A stretch of DNA of 64,000 nt from Couchioplanes caeruleus (GTDB taxonomy: Bacteria; Actinomycetota; Actinomycetes; Mycobacteriales; Micromonosporaceae): contig NZ_CP092183.1 in NCBI RefSeq assembly GCF_023499255.1, positions 6,568,501-6,632,500 on the forward strand, written 5' to 3'. The position numbers and the translations under genes are program-made. Shown here piece by piece: positions 35,034-43,262 of the stretch (its first letter is position 1; each line of letters starts with the position of its first letter). Below the pieces are notes generated by a model. It saw only the letters and a list, made by a program, of their open reading frames with translations. It was not told the origin of the DNA and searched no databases.

Positions 35034-35054
35034 CCAGGCACCGGCGGTACCTGG
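35034..35054. promoter_or_regulatory. 21-bp palindrome between SDR and XRE genes
   Basis: CCAGGCACCG, a central G, and CGGTACCTGG form a near-perfect dyad with 9 of 10 pairs. It lies 33 bp from both divergent start codons, an operator-like position for the XRE/MmyB-type regulator. Confidence 0.6.
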
Positions 35055-35087
35055 TTAGCCGGGAAGCCACCCGGAAACACTGGGGGC

Positions 35088-35939
35088 GTGGACAGAAGAG
35101 AGCTTGCGGACTTCCTGCGCAGCCGGCGGGAGCGGATCACCCCCGCGGACGTCGGCCTGCCCGCCGGGGCCCGTCGCCGCACTCCGGGGCTGCGCCGCGA
35201 GGAAGTGGCGCAGCTCGCGTTCATCTCGACCGAGTACTACACCCGGCTGGAGCAGGGTCGCGCGCCACGGCCGTCGCGGGAGGTGCTGGCCGGGCTGGCC
35301 CGCGCGCTGCGGCTGTCGGATGCCGAGCGGGACCACCTGCACCATCTCGCCGGCGCGCCGCCCGGTCCGCGCCCGGGACCCTCCCGGGAGGTCCGGCACA
35401 GCATCCTCGACCTGCTGCAGCGGCTCCCGCACGCGGCGGCGATCGTGGTGTCCGCGACGTACGAGGTCATCGCCTGGAACGATCTCGCCGCGGCCCTGAT
35501 GGAAGACTTCTCCGCCGTCTCGCGCCGCGAGCGCAACCTCGTCCGCCGCGTCTTTCTCGGACCGCACCGCGACGGCCGCCGGCTGTACGGCTTGTCCGAT
35601 GCGGACATGTTCGCGCGCCACTCGGCCCGGCGGCTGCGTGCCACGGCGGCCCGCTACCCGGGCGATCCGGAGGTGACCGGGCTCGTCGACGACCTGCTGG
35701 CCGGCAGCGCCGAGTTCGCCCGGCTGTGGGCCTCCCACGACGTCTCCGACGAGCCCGCCCTGCGCAAGACGTTCCAGCACCCGCTGGTCGGGCCGGTCAC
35801 CGTCAACTGCGACGTGCTCGACATCGCCGACCGGGACCAGCGGGTCGTCATCTACACCGCGACGCCGGGGTCGCCGTCGGAGGAGGCGCTGCGGCTGCTC
35901 GCGGTCGTGGGCACGCAGCGTATGGACGTCACCGGGTGA
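35088..35939 (+). CDS. XRE family transcriptional regulator with MmyB-like ligand-binding domain
   Basis: A 283-residue regulator. The N-terminal helix-turn-helix (about residues 5-70) includes GLRREEVAQLAFISTEYYTRLEQGRAPRPS, shown here only as a landmark around residues 35-65. The C-terminal domain from about 105 matches MmyB-type sensors (YEVIAWNDLAAALM; HPLVGPVTVNCDVLDI), which are thought to bind fatty-acid-like ligands. Such regulators usually sit divergent from an SDR or oxidoreductase and control it, as here. The stop overlaps the convergent FAD monooxygenase by 11 bp. Confidence 0.9.
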   Translation: MDRRELADFLRSRRERITPADVGLPAGARRRTPGLRREEVAQLAFISTEYYTRLEQGRAPRPSREVLAGLARALRLSDAERDHLHHLAGAPPGPRPGPSREVRHSILDLLQRLPHAAAIVVSATYEVIAWNDLAAALMEDFSAVSRRERNLVRRVFLGPHRDGRRLYGLSDADMFARHSARRLRATAARYPGDPEVTGLVDDLLAGSAEFARLWASHDVSDEPALRKTFQHPLVGPVTVNCDVLDIADRDQRVVIYTATPGSPSEEALRLLAVVGTQRMDVTG

Positions 35940-37257
35940 CGATGGGCGCGCCGGCCCGCTCCACCCGCTCGACGATCTCCGGGCGCAGCAGCGCCGCCGG
36001 CGAGTCGACCAGGCCCGTGACCCTGATGAAGGCCTTGGCCAGCTCCTCGTCGTCGGCCGCGGCGAGCTGCAGCCGGCCCACGTACTCGCCGGTGAGGGGC
36101 GATTCCGGCAGCGCCGGACCGGTCACGCCGGGCAGCGCCAGATCGGCGCCGACGGCGAGGCGCCACGGCGCCTCCAGGTGCCGGGACACGGCCGTGAAAT
36201 AGCGGTGCGGGTCCGGCTCGCCGTCGTGTTCCAGCTCCCGGCTCAGGGCGTACGCGTTCATCGCGGCGATGCTCATGCCCTGGCCGTACACGGGGTTGAA
36301 GCCGCAGACCGCGTCGCCCGCGACCAGGAGGCCGGCGGGGAAGGCGCTCAGGTTCTCGTAGCGGTACCGGACGTAGCTCGGATACCGGAACGGTATGGGA
36401 CGGCTCAACGGTTTCGCCTTGCTGACCACCTCGTACGTGTCGGGCATGGCGAGCGTGCGGGCGTAGCCGGGCATCCCGTCGAAGGTCTCCGGCGGGCGCT
36501 CGCCGAGCACGCCGGCGAGCGTGACGAGCACCTGCCCGCCTTCGAGGCGCTGCATGACGGAGCTGCGGCGCTGCCCGGGGAACCGCGCGGTGACCACGAA
36601 GACGTCGTCGCCGAACACCCCGGGCGGTTCCTCGTACACGCACGAGGTGTAGGCCAGGTTGATGGAGACCCGGTCGGCCGGCGGCGGCTCGAACCCCAGC
36701 TTCGCCAGCCAGCGCGGCGTCCGCGTGCCCCTTCCGGTCGCGTCGACGACCAGGTCGGCTTTCACCGTACGCGGCTGAGCACCGCTGATCGCCGCCCCGA
36801 TGATCCGCCCGCCGTCCGCCGAGGCGCACAGCCCGGTGATGTCGTGGCCGTCGAGCACCGTGACGTTCGGCAGCGCGCGTACCCGTCTGCGGATCTCGCC
36901 CTCGATCAGCGGCCGGCTCGCCGCCAGGGCGGGCAACCCGGTGTGGGACTGCCGCAGCAGCCGGCCGTTGAGGTACCAGCGGCAGTTGCCGAGGATGTCG
37001 GCGGCCATCCCGCCTCCGCGCTCGACGTCGGCGGTCAGGCCGGGCAGCAGCTCCTCCATGATCTGCAGGCCCTGGGGCAGCAGGCCGTGGGCGTGCCGGC
37101 CGTGCGGCACACCGCGGCGGTGCTCCGCGCCGGACGGCAGCCGGTCACGCTCGACGATCGTCACTGTGGCGTACCGGTCGGCGAGCACCCGGGCGGCCAG
37201 CAGGCCGGCGATGCTGCCACCGAGCACGAGCGCGTGGTTCCGGTTCGGCGTAGGCAT
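35929..37257 (-). CDS. FAD-dependent monooxygenase/oxidoreductase
   Basis: A 442-residue flavoprotein of the PHBH/geranylgeranyl-reductase fold. The N-terminal dinucleotide motif is GGSIAGLLAARVL, the middle has VVDATGRGTRTPRWL, and the second FAD motif is LVAGDAVCGFNPVYGQGM. This last form is common in actinobacterial proteins annotated as 2-polyprenyl-6-methoxyphenol hydroxylase-like. Substrate unknown; it could act in secondary metabolism. GATACT lies 6 nt before the ATG, a weaker leaderless candidate. Confidence 0.87.
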   Translation of the reverse strand: MPTPNRNHALVLGGSIAGLLAARVLADRYATVTIVERDRLPSGAEHRRGVPHGRHAHGLLPQGLQIMEELLPGLTADVERGGGMAADILGNCRWYLNGRLLRQSHTGLPALAASRPLIEGEIRRRVRALPNVTVLDGHDITGLCASADGGRIIGAAISGAQPRTVKADLVVDATGRGTRTPRWLAKLGFEPPPADRVSINLAYTSCVYEEPPGVFGDDVFVVTARFPGQRRSSVMQRLEGGQVLVTLAGVLGERPPETFDGMPGYARTLAMPDTYEVVSKAKPLSRPIPFRYPSYVRYRYENLSAFPAGLLVAGDAVCGFNPVYGQGMSIAAMNAYALSRELEHDGEPDPHRYFTAVSRHLEAPWRLAVGADLALPGVTGPALPESPLTGEYVGRLQLAAADDEELAKAFIRVTGLVDSPAALLRPEIVERVERAGAPIVTR

Positions 37258-37335
37258 CGACCGAGTATCGGAGCCGGCCGGGACCGGGGCTGTGCAGAAC
37301 TACACAGCCCCGGCGACCGGTATGCGACACGATCG

Positions 37336-37818
37336 TCAGCTCGCGCCCGGGAAGAGCGCGGCGTACCGGCTCAGGTAGAGCGGCCAGCCCTCGTCGTTCG
37401 CGACGGCGTCGCCGATCGACTGCCATCCGGGGCCGTGCCGGTCGAGGTGGCGGTGTTCCAGCTCGACCCGGGTACGGTCCGGTGTCTCGGCGATGAACCG
37501 CACCTCGACCTCGCTGGTCAGGTCCGGGTCGCTCTCGACCTGCCACTGCGGGTTGATGTCCCAGCTGAACACGACCCGGTCCGGGGGCTCGTACGCGAGC
37601 ACCCGCGCCCACCGGCACTCGCTGCCGTCGGCCGCCCGGTCGTAGATGTGGCCGCCCACCCGCCGCTCGAACACGGTCTGCACGGTCGGCGCGCCGAGGA
37701 TGTTGTGCTCCGGCGGCTTGACGTCACCGAAGCGCTCGGTGAACACGGCGAAGGCGCGGTCGATGGGTGCCTGCACGACGATCTGCCGGTGCACCACGGG
37801 CGTTGTCGTCTCGGTCAT
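37336..37818 (-). CDS. SRPBCC (AHSA1/activator of Hsp90-like) family protein
   Basis: A 160-residue START-like domain protein. The N-terminus (HRQIVVQAPIDRAFAVFTERFG) and C-terminal helix (WQSIGDAVANDEGWPLYLSRYAALF) are typical of the AHSA1 group paired with ArsR regulators. It starts at the ATG overlapping the ArsR stop as ATGA, so both are made from one transcript. Such proteins probably bind small hydrophobic ligands; the ligand is unknown. Confidence 0.88.
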   Translation of the reverse strand: MTETTTPVVHRQIVVQAPIDRAFAVFTERFGDVKPPEHNILGAPTVQTVFERRVGGHIYDRAADGSECRWARVLAYEPPDRVVFSWDINPQWQVESDPDLTSEVEVRFIAETPDRTRVELEHRHLDRHGPGWQSIGDAVANDEGWPLYLSRYAALFPGAS

Positions 37819-38150
37819 GATCTCTCCTCGTTCGGTGATTCGGCCGGTTGCCCGGCGACGTCCCGGTAGTTGTCGAGCGCGCGGCTCCAGAAGGTGTCCA
37901 GCTGGTCGCGCAGGGCGGCCACGCCGGCCGGGTTGAGCCGGTAGACCCGCCGGGTGCCGGTCGCGTGGTCGGTGACCAGGCCCGCCTCCTTGAGCACCTT
38001 CAGGTGCTGGGAGACGGCGGGGCGGCTGATGGGCAGCTCGTCGGCGAGTTCACCGACGGCCCGGGGCCGTTCGGCGAGGCAGGCGACGATGGCCCGGCGC
38101 GTGGGATCCCCGAGCGCGTTCCACCCGTCGTCGGATTGGTAAGTTGCCAC
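37815..38150 (-). CDS. ArsR family transcriptional regulator
   Basis: A 111-residue winged-helix repressor (DPTRRAIVACLAERPRAVGELAD then ISRPAVSQHLKVLKEAGLV, split here to mark helices). No metal-binding cysteine motif is seen, so it is probably of the non-metal type that pairs with SRPBCC proteins. The GTG at 38150 was chosen because upstream codons run through the operator. TAGCTT ends 7 nt before it and lies inside an inverted repeat, so the protein probably represses its own leaderless operon. Confidence 0.88.
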   Translation of the reverse strand: MATYQSDDGWNALGDPTRRAIVACLAERPRAVGELADELPISRPAVSQHLKVLKEAGLVTDHATGTRRVYRLNPAGVAALRDQLDTFWSRALDNYRDVAGQPAESPNEERS

Positions 38151-38174
38151 GAACGGTAAGCTACGACTTACCAA
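38136..38174. promoter_or_regulatory. ArsR operator: three GGTAAG half-sites over the promoter
   Basis: GGTAAG-n6-CTTACC (38155-38172) is a perfect dyad that covers the TAGCTT -10 element (38158-38163, minus strand). A further TTGGTAAG at 38136-38143 mirrors CTTACCAA at 38167-38174 and falls inside the first codons. Such placement would block RNA polymerase. Confidence 0.75.
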
Positions 38175-38186
38175 GGATGCCGTCAA

Positions 38187-38683
38187 GGGGGCTTCCGCGG
38201 TCTCTCCCGCGGCTCAAAGAAAATCTTGTCGGCGAATACTAGATTTGCTGGCCGCCGTCGGCTAACGTTCCTGGCGTCGAGAACGAATGACAAAGACGCG
38301 GACGGACCGCCCGGACGAGGCGAAGGATCGGGGCCCGTGCACCTTGCGGCCCCGATCGCACCACCCATGAGCAGGCCGGGCCGATGGTGTGTTCAGGGCT
38401 CGACCTGAAGCAGTACGCAAACGATGAGAACGCAGAGGAAAGGGAGGGCCGTACACCGTTGGATCGCCCGCTCGCGACCGGGAGACCGGCCGGGCGGATA
38501 CCGCAGTGTCCCTCGATTGCGAGGTGGTCTCCGGTCACGCTTATGCGATCCCCGCACCCTGAGCCGTCGTCAACGGCCGGCGCGGAGAAGAATTGCCGGT
38601 ACACGTACCGGTAGATGGTGTTTCAGACCCGTAACCCTGGGCCCCGGCGCTGTTGGCGCCGGGGCCCTCGACATGGAGGTGGC
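38187..38683. other. Gene-free region with palindrome and hairpin before the MerR-like gene
   Basis: About 500 bp, somewhat less GC-rich at its left end, with no supportable gene. At 38596-38611 is a perfect dyad CCGGTAC-AC-GTACCGG, an operator candidate. At 38639-38667 is a 12-bp perfect hairpin (arm GGGCCCCGGCGC, 5-nt loop) that ends 16 nt before the MerR-like ATG, so it would sit in the 5' leader next to the ribosome site. The left 400 bp show nothing recognisable. Confidence 0.6.
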
Positions 38684-39007
38684 ATGGCCCAACCCGATGA
38701 CATGCTCGACGACGAGAACTACCCCGCCTACACCATGGGCCGCGCCGCGGAGATCGTCGGCGTCTCCCAGGACTTCCTGCGCCGGCTCGGTGAGGCGAAA
38801 CTGATCGACCCGTTCCGCTCCGCGGGCGGCCACCGCCGCTACTCGCGCTACCAGCTGCGCCTCGCGGCCCGCGCCAGGGAACTCTGCGACCAGGGCACCG
38901 ACATGGCCGCCGCGTGCCGGATCATCATCCTCGAGGACCAGCTCGAAGAGGCGCTCCGCCAGAACGAGCGCTACCGCGCGGCCTCGCGCCCGGCCGAAAC
39001 CCCCTAG
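38684..39007 (+). CDS. MerR-like helix-turn-helix transcriptional regulator
   Basis: A 107-residue protein with a single MerR-type winged helix (YTMGRAAEIVGVSQDFLRRLGE, then SAGGHRRYSRYQLRLAARARELC) and a short dimerisation helix (IIILEDQLEEALRQNERY). It lacks an effector domain, as in BldC-like or short actinobacterial MerR proteins. The ATG at 38684 follows GGAGGTGGC. The strong hairpin in its leader and the palindrome further upstream suggest regulation at more than one level. Targets unknown. Confidence 0.85.
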   Translation: MAQPDDMLDDENYPAYTMGRAAEIVGVSQDFLRRLGEAKLIDPFRSAGGHRRYSRYQLRLAARARELCDQGTDMAAACRIIILEDQLEEALRQNERYRAASRPAETP

Positions 39008-39013
39008 CGCCGC

Positions 39014-39049
39014 ACCGGCCCTGCCGTCACTTCGCACGCCAGGGCCGGT
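39014..39049. terminator. Bidirectional hairpin terminator
   Basis: A 10-bp perfect stem, ACCGGCCCTG at 39014-39023 with CAGGGCCGGT at 39040-39049, lies between the stops of the convergent MerR-like and lipoprotein genes. Confidence 0.75.
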
Positions 39050-39582
39050 CAGTACTTCGAGGCGGCAACCTCACGCTCGCATGCGCTCGACGTGTTCAAA
39101 GCCTTGGCGACGTTCTCACTGTCGGCGATCGAGTCACCGTCCATCCTGATTCCCTTGGCCTTGAGGCACTTGTTCACGGCCCGGGCGAAGTCGGACGCCT
39201 TCGGATTGGCCGGATCCTTCTCCCATTCGGGCAGCGGCAGAAACTTCTCCTCGCACTCCTTGAGCGCAGCGGCTTCCTTGCTGTCCACCCGACGCCCGTG
39301 AGCCGCCGCATCCTCGGCCTTCTTGGCGTCCACCCGCGTGTAACCATGCCCCTTCAAGCACTTGTTGTACGGCGCCCACAACGCTTCCTCATCAGCGGCG
39401 GTCATGTCGAACCGGTACCGCGGCCGCGTCGAGGTGGCCGAGGCGCTCGGCGAGGGACCGGCGCTGGCCAGCGACGCGACTTTCGCCCCGCTGCCGTCGT
39501 CGTTCTTGGTCGTGGCCGGCGAGGTACACGCGGACAACGCGGTGAGCGCGATCGCGGCAACGACCGTACGGCTTACACGCAT
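39049..39582 (-). CDS. Putative secreted lipoprotein
   Basis: A 177-residue protein with an N-terminal signal peptide and lipobox (IALTALSAC, lipidated Cys19), then a Ser/Thr/Ala linker and a soluble domain with four cysteines in KCLKGHGYT, LKECEEKF, NKCLKAKG and SACEREV. These probably form two disulfides outside the cell. It resembles the many small Cys-containing actinobacterial lipoproteins of unknown role. GGAGG lies 8 nt before the ATG. Divergent from the next hypothetical gene. Confidence 0.82.
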   Translation of the reverse strand: MRVSRTVVAAIALTALSACTSPATTKNDDGSGAKVASLASAGPSPSASATSTRPRYRFDMTAADEEALWAPYNKCLKGHGYTRVDAKKAEDAAAHGRRVDSKEAAALKECEEKFLPLPEWEKDPANPKASDFARAVNKCLKAKGIRMDGDSIADSENVAKALNTSSACEREVAASKY

Positions 39583-39680
39583 GGCCTTCCTCCATATCCA
39601 GCGGGCCGGGCCGCTCCCGGCCGTTGCGAAGTCAGGGTGGCCGCCGCACGTTTGGAACTTGTCAGGTCCACACTGCTGGA

Positions 39681-40376
39681 GTGCACAACACACCCGAGGC
39701 GGACCAGGCCCTGCGCTGGCTGGCGGAGCAGGGCGTCACGCCCCTGGTTGCGGGACGATGGCGGCAGAGCACCAACGACCTCGCCCACGAGTGGGCGGCC
39801 GCGTTGCTGGATGACGATCGCCTGACCCCGCAGCAGCGGCTCCGGTCGGGCCTCGGGCTCCTGGACCTGCTGGACGAGTACTGGGTGACCGTCGAGCTTC
39901 GCTGGTTCGTCGCCGAACAGGCGGACCCGGCGATCACCGCCGCCTTCTGGGCCGCCTGCCGGCAGCGCCTGGAAGCCGTCGAGGCGAGCGAGCAGCTGCA
40001 GTACTCGCTGTGGGTCGACTGGTTCGAAGATCAAGAGTCGTCAGCTACGGCGTTCGCCGCGGTGCTCGGCGACGACGTGCGGTCCAGGTCGGACCTGCGC
40101 GTGCTGGCCACCGGTCCGCTGCACCGCAGAGCCGCCCGGGTCCTGGAGCTTTCGGGGCCGGTCCGCTGGGCCGACAAGCATGATGTCTACGAGGCCGTCG
40201 CAGCCGTGCCAGAATTGCACCCCGCGTTGTTCAAGGGCCTGCGTGCCAGCTACCACGACGTCTACGGCGACCTCGAAAAGGCGGCCGCGCTCGTCCTGCT
40301 GAATCGCTTGGACCTGCCGCCGGAGACCGAGCACCTCGCCGAGCTTCGCGCGGTCCTGAAGACCGGCGCCCGCTAG
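39681..40376 (+). CDS. Hypothetical protein (231 aa)
   Basis: A 231-residue soluble, helix-rich protein, rich in Trp and acidic residues (WRQSTNDLAHEWAAALL; YWVTVELRWFVAEQ). The GTG at 39681 gives a start just after a CACACT stretch with no ribosome site, so the start is tentative. No family is recognised. Its stop shares a CTAG (40373-40376) with the convergent membrane gene. Confidence 0.65.
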   Translation: MHNTPEADQALRWLAEQGVTPLVAGRWRQSTNDLAHEWAAALLDDDRLTPQQRLRSGLGLLDLLDEYWVTVELRWFVAEQADPAITAAFWAACRQRLEAVEASEQLQYSLWVDWFEDQESSATAFAAVLGDDVRSRSDLRVLATGPLHRRAARVLELSGPVRWADKHDVYEAVAAVPELHPALFKGLRASYHDVYGDLEKAAALVLLNRLDLPPETEHLAELRAVLKTGAR

Positions 40377-40657
40377 AGACTCCGGCGTACGAGAGTGACG
40401 CCGCAGGCAAGAGCGAAGAACACCACGATGGTGCCGATGCGCAGCCACGGAACATCGTCGATTCTGCGGTCGGTGCCGATGGAGATGCTGATGCCGAGGT
40501 TGATCGCGAACATGATGCCGAGGAACACCGTGATGAGCCGTTCCGCCATGCTCCAGCCGGACCAGTAAGCCCATGCACCGAGCCCGGTACCGAAGAGGAA
40601 AACGGCCGAGAAGGCGATGAACGGGACGGCCAGGCGCCGGCGCAGGAAGGGGCTCAC
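40373..40657 (-). CDS. Small membrane protein (94 aa)
   Basis: A 94-residue protein with three predicted membrane helices (residues about 10-32, 38-60 and 72-90) and a short polar stretch GTDRRIDDVPW between the last two. The start is GTG at 40657. No family is recognised. The stop overlaps the convergent gene by 4 bp. Confidence 0.6.
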   Translation of the reverse strand: MSPFLRRRLAVPFIAFSAVFLFGTGLGAWAYWSGWSMAERLITVFLGIMFAINLGISISIGTDRRIDDVPWLRIGTIVVFFALACGVTLVRRSL

Positions 40658-40804
40658 CGGCCGTTCTTACCAGCCTCGGTCCCGCGGCGGCGGCATGGCC
40701 GTCGGCTTCGCCGGTGAAGACGGCTCAGGGAGCGCTCGGGAGGTGCGCGGTCGAGATTCTGCCCACTGGAGGCAGACTCCGTCCGTGACCTCGACCGGCG
40801 GGGC

Positions 40805-41047
40805 ATGCTGATGTCCGTGGACGGCCGTGAGTTTGAAGTGGAGCAGCTTCTCTACGAACTATGCGTGGGCTACGGCTTCTGTATCCCGCCGGAGGATCAA
40901 CGCCGGTTGCGGGAAACGCCACCGCTCGGTGTCGATGCCTTTACCGACGCCGTTCTGAAAGCTGACGGCTATGGCGACATGAGCTACACGGACACTCAGC
41001 GCATGGTGCGCGAGGTTGTCGGCCGTCACATGAGTAGCTGGACCTGA
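40805..41047 (+). CDS. Small conserved hypothetical protein (80 aa)
   Basis: An 80-residue acidic protein with the core LLYELCVGYGFCIPPEDQRRL and DAFTDAVLKADGY. I recognise this pattern from small actinobacterial proteins of unknown function. ATG at 40805; ATG 40811 is an alternative. There is no clear ribosome site. The gene stands alone between a membrane protein and glnA. Confidence 0.65.
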   Translation: MLMSVDGREFEVEQLLYELCVGYGFCIPPEDQRRLRETPPLGVDAFTDAVLKADGYGDMSYTDTQRMVREVVGRHMSSWT

Positions 41048-41138
41048 CTCGATCGATAGGCAGAGAGCCGCGAGAGCTCCGATGGTGGATCGTCCGGGGC
41101 TTCGGACTGTCCGCCGGCTCGCGGCCCGGCGTACGCGA

Positions 41139-41180
41139 AGCGGCGGTCACGTCGGCTGGGAGCCGAGCATGACCGCCGCT
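41139..41180 (-). terminator. Terminator after glnA
   Basis: An 11-bp perfect stem AGCGGCGGTCA/TGACCGCCGCT encloses a second hairpin TCGGCT/AGCCGA. A smaller hairpin AGGCCG/CGGCCT at 41197-41214 lies directly after the glnA stop. Confidence 0.75.
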
Positions 41181-41222
41181 CACTACATTGGGTCCGAGGC
41201 CGGCGTGGCGGCCTGAGGAACG

Positions 41223-42647
41223 TCAGACGTTGTAGTACATCTCGAACTCGTGCGGGGTCGGGCGGAGGCGGACCGGGTCGATCTCGTTGGCGCGCTTCCA
41301 GTCGATCCAGGTGGAGATGAGGTCGTCGGTGAAGACGCCACCGGCGGTGAGGAACTCGTGGTCCGCCTCGAGGGAGTTGAGCACCGCGTCGAGCGAGCCC
41401 GGGACCTGCTTGACCGAGCCCCACTCCTCCGGCGGCAGGTCGTACAGGTCCTTGTCGATCGGGGCCGGCGGCTCGATCTTGTTCTTGATGCCGTCGAGGC
41501 CGGCCATCATCTGGGCCGAGAACGACAGGTACGGGTTCGACGACGGGTCCGGTACGCGGAACTCGACGCGCTTGGCCTTGGGGTTGCTGCCCGTGACCGG
41601 GATGCGGGTGCAGGCCGAGCGGTTGCGCTGCGAGTAGACCAGGTTGACCGGGGCCTCGTAGCCGGGCACCAGGCGCCGGTACGAGTTGACGGTCGGGTTG
41701 GTGAACGCGAGCAGCGACGGCGCGTGGTGCAGGAGGCCGCCGATGTACCAGCGGGCCATGTCGGACAGGCCGGCGTAGCCGGTCTCGTCGTAGAACAGCG
41801 GCTCGCCGCCCAGCCAGAGGCTCTGGTGGGTGTGCATGCCGGAGCCGTTGTCGCCGAACAGCGGCTTCGGCATGAAGGTCGCGGTCTTGCCGTGCTCCCA
41901 GGCGGTGTTCTTGATGATGTACTTGAACATCTGCATCTGGTCGCCGGCGTGCAGCAGCGTCGAGAACTTGTAGTTGATCTCGGCCTGGCCCGCGGTGCCG
42001 ACCTCGTGGTGCGAGCGCTCGACGGTGAAGCCGGCGTCGATGAGGCGGCGGACCATGGCGTCGCGCAGGTCGGAGTAGTGGTCGACGGGCGCGACCGGGA
42101 AGTAGCCGCCCTTGTACGCGGTCTTGTAGCCGCGGTTGCCGCCCTCCTCCTCCTTGCCGGAGTTCCAGGCGCCCTCGATCGAGTCGATGTAGTAGAACGA
42201 CTCGTGGGCGGAGGTGGAGTGGCGGATCGAGTCGAAGATGTAGAACTCCGCCTCGGCGCCGAAGTACGCCGTGTCCGCGATGCCGCTGGAGGCCAGGTAG
42301 GTCTCGGCCTTCTTCGCGACGTTGCGCGGGTCACGCGAGTACGGCTCCCGCGTGAACGGGTCGTGGATGAAGAAGTTCAGCGCCAGGGTCTTCTGGATCC
42401 GGAACGGGTCCACGAAGGCCGTGGTGACGTCCGGCAGCAGCATCATGTCGGACTCGTGGATGGCCTGGAACCCGCGGATCGACGATCCGTCGAAGGCGAG
42501 GCCGTCGGTGACGACGCTGTCGTCGAACGATTCCACCGGCATGTTGAAGTGCTGCATCACGCCGGGAAGGTCACAGAACCGTACGTCGACGAACTTGACG
42601 TCCTCGTCTTTGAGGTATCGCAGGAGTTCCTCGGGATTGGCGAACAC
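41223..42647 (-). CDS. glnA: Glutamine synthetase, type I (adenylylatable)
   Basis: A 474-residue GSI-beta enzyme making glutamine from glutamate, ammonia and ATP, as a dodecamer. Landmarks are [30 protein letters not shown] and the adenylylation site [10 protein letters not shown] (Tyr about 402), the target of GlnE encoded 6 kb away. The GTG at 42647 was chosen: AGGAGG lies upstream and the length equals other actinobacterial GlnA1 proteins; a GTG at 42662 would add five residues including the ribosome site itself. A tandem GlnR-type operator lies 84-121 bp upstream. Confidence 0.96.
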   Translation of the reverse strand: MFANPEELLRYLKDEDVKFVDVRFCDLPGVMQHFNMPVESFDDSVVTDGLAFDGSSIRGFQAIHESDMMLLPDVTTAFVDPFRIQKTLALNFFIHDPFTREPYSRDPRNVAKKAETYLASSGIADTAYFGAEAEFYIFDSIRHSTSAHESFYYIDSIEGAWNSGKEEEGGNRGYKTAYKGGYFPVAPVDHYSDLRDAMVRRLIDAGFTVERSHHEVGTAGQAEINYKFSTLLHAGDQMQMFKYIIKNTAWEHGKTATFMPKPLFGDNGSGMHTHQSLWLGGEPLFYDETGYAGLSDMARWYIGGLLHHAPSLLAFTNPTVNSYRRLVPGYEAPVNLVYSQRNRSACTRIPVTGSNPKAKRVEFRVPDPSSNPYLSFSAQMMAGLDGIKNKIEPPAPIDKDLYDLPPEEWGSVKQVPGSLDAVLNSLEADHEFLTAGGVFTDDLISTWIDWKRANEIDPVRLRPTPHEFEMYYNV

Positions 42648-42730
42648 ACGTCCTCCTGGCACGATTTTTTGTACGCGGGGCGGCGCGGGCCGCCTCGTGG
42701 CTAGGCTGGTCGCGACGCTATGGGCTGGCC

Positions 42731-42768
42731 GTTGCCCGGGCGTATCCCTATTGTTTCCGCCGTGTTAC
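42731..42768 (-). promoter_or_regulatory. Tandem GlnR-type binding boxes upstream of glnA
   Basis: On the minus strand four 5-bp half-sites are spaced exactly 6 bp apart: GTAAC-n6-GAAAC-n6-GATAC-n6-GCAAC. This matches the actinobacterial GlnR pattern gTnAC-n6-GaAAC in two consecutive boxes. A TAGCGT -10 candidate follows at 42715-42720, which puts the boxes at the -35 region. GlnR would adjust glnA to nitrogen supply. Confidence 0.88.
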
Positions 42769-42869
42769 GGAGCCTGTGAGTCGCGTGACTTTCGGCGACC
42801 CTAGCGCCGGGCGGCTGCCACCGGGGCCGGTTCACCGGTGAATCCGCCCCCGGCATTACGCTGATCAAC

Positions 42870-43262
42870 GTGGCGACCCGCGCGATCGACCCGGCCCGTT
42901 TCGAGCCCTCCGACTTCGGCCGGCGCTTCGGCGCGCTCATCATCGACTGGGCCCTGTGCCTGCTCGCGGCGAGCTTCTACGCGGACCCGCGGGTGGTGGC
43001 CTGGCCGCCGGTCGTCGTGCTGATCTCCCTGAACGCGTTCTTCATCGGCCTGTTCGGACAGACGCCCGGCATGGCGCTGGCCCGGCTGCGCTGCGTCTCG
43101 GTCGCGGACGGCGGCGCGATCGGCATCCCGAAGGGCCTGCTCCGCGGCGTGCTGCTGGCGCTACTCGTGCCCGCGGTCATCATGGACGCCGACCGCCGAG
43201 GGCTGCACGACCGGGCCGCCGGCTCGATCGTCGTCAAGCTGCCCCGCCCCGGCGCCGCCTGA
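42870..43262 (+). CDS. RDD family membrane protein
   Basis: A 130-residue protein with three membrane helices and the RDD signature: FGRRFGALIIDW at the N-terminus and DRRGLHDRAAGSIVV at the C-terminus. From family knowledge an RDD gene precedes glnA in mycobacteria (Rv2219A); here it is divergent from glnA. TACGCT ends 7 nt before the GTG start. Its last 102 bp overlap the convergent GT87-like gene on the other strand. Function of RDD proteins is poorly defined. Confidence 0.88.
   Translation: MATRAIDPARFEPSDFGRRFGALIIDWALCLLAASFYADPRVVAWPPVVVLISLNAFFIGLFGQTPGMALARLRCVSVADGGAIGIPKGLLRGVLLALLVPAVIMDADRRGLHDRAAGSIVVKLPRPGAA

Noticed and set aside
38187..38604. Possible small genes in the gap between ArsR and the MerR-like gene
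   Set aside because: The open frames are short, lack ribosome sites and show no recognisable composition or motif.
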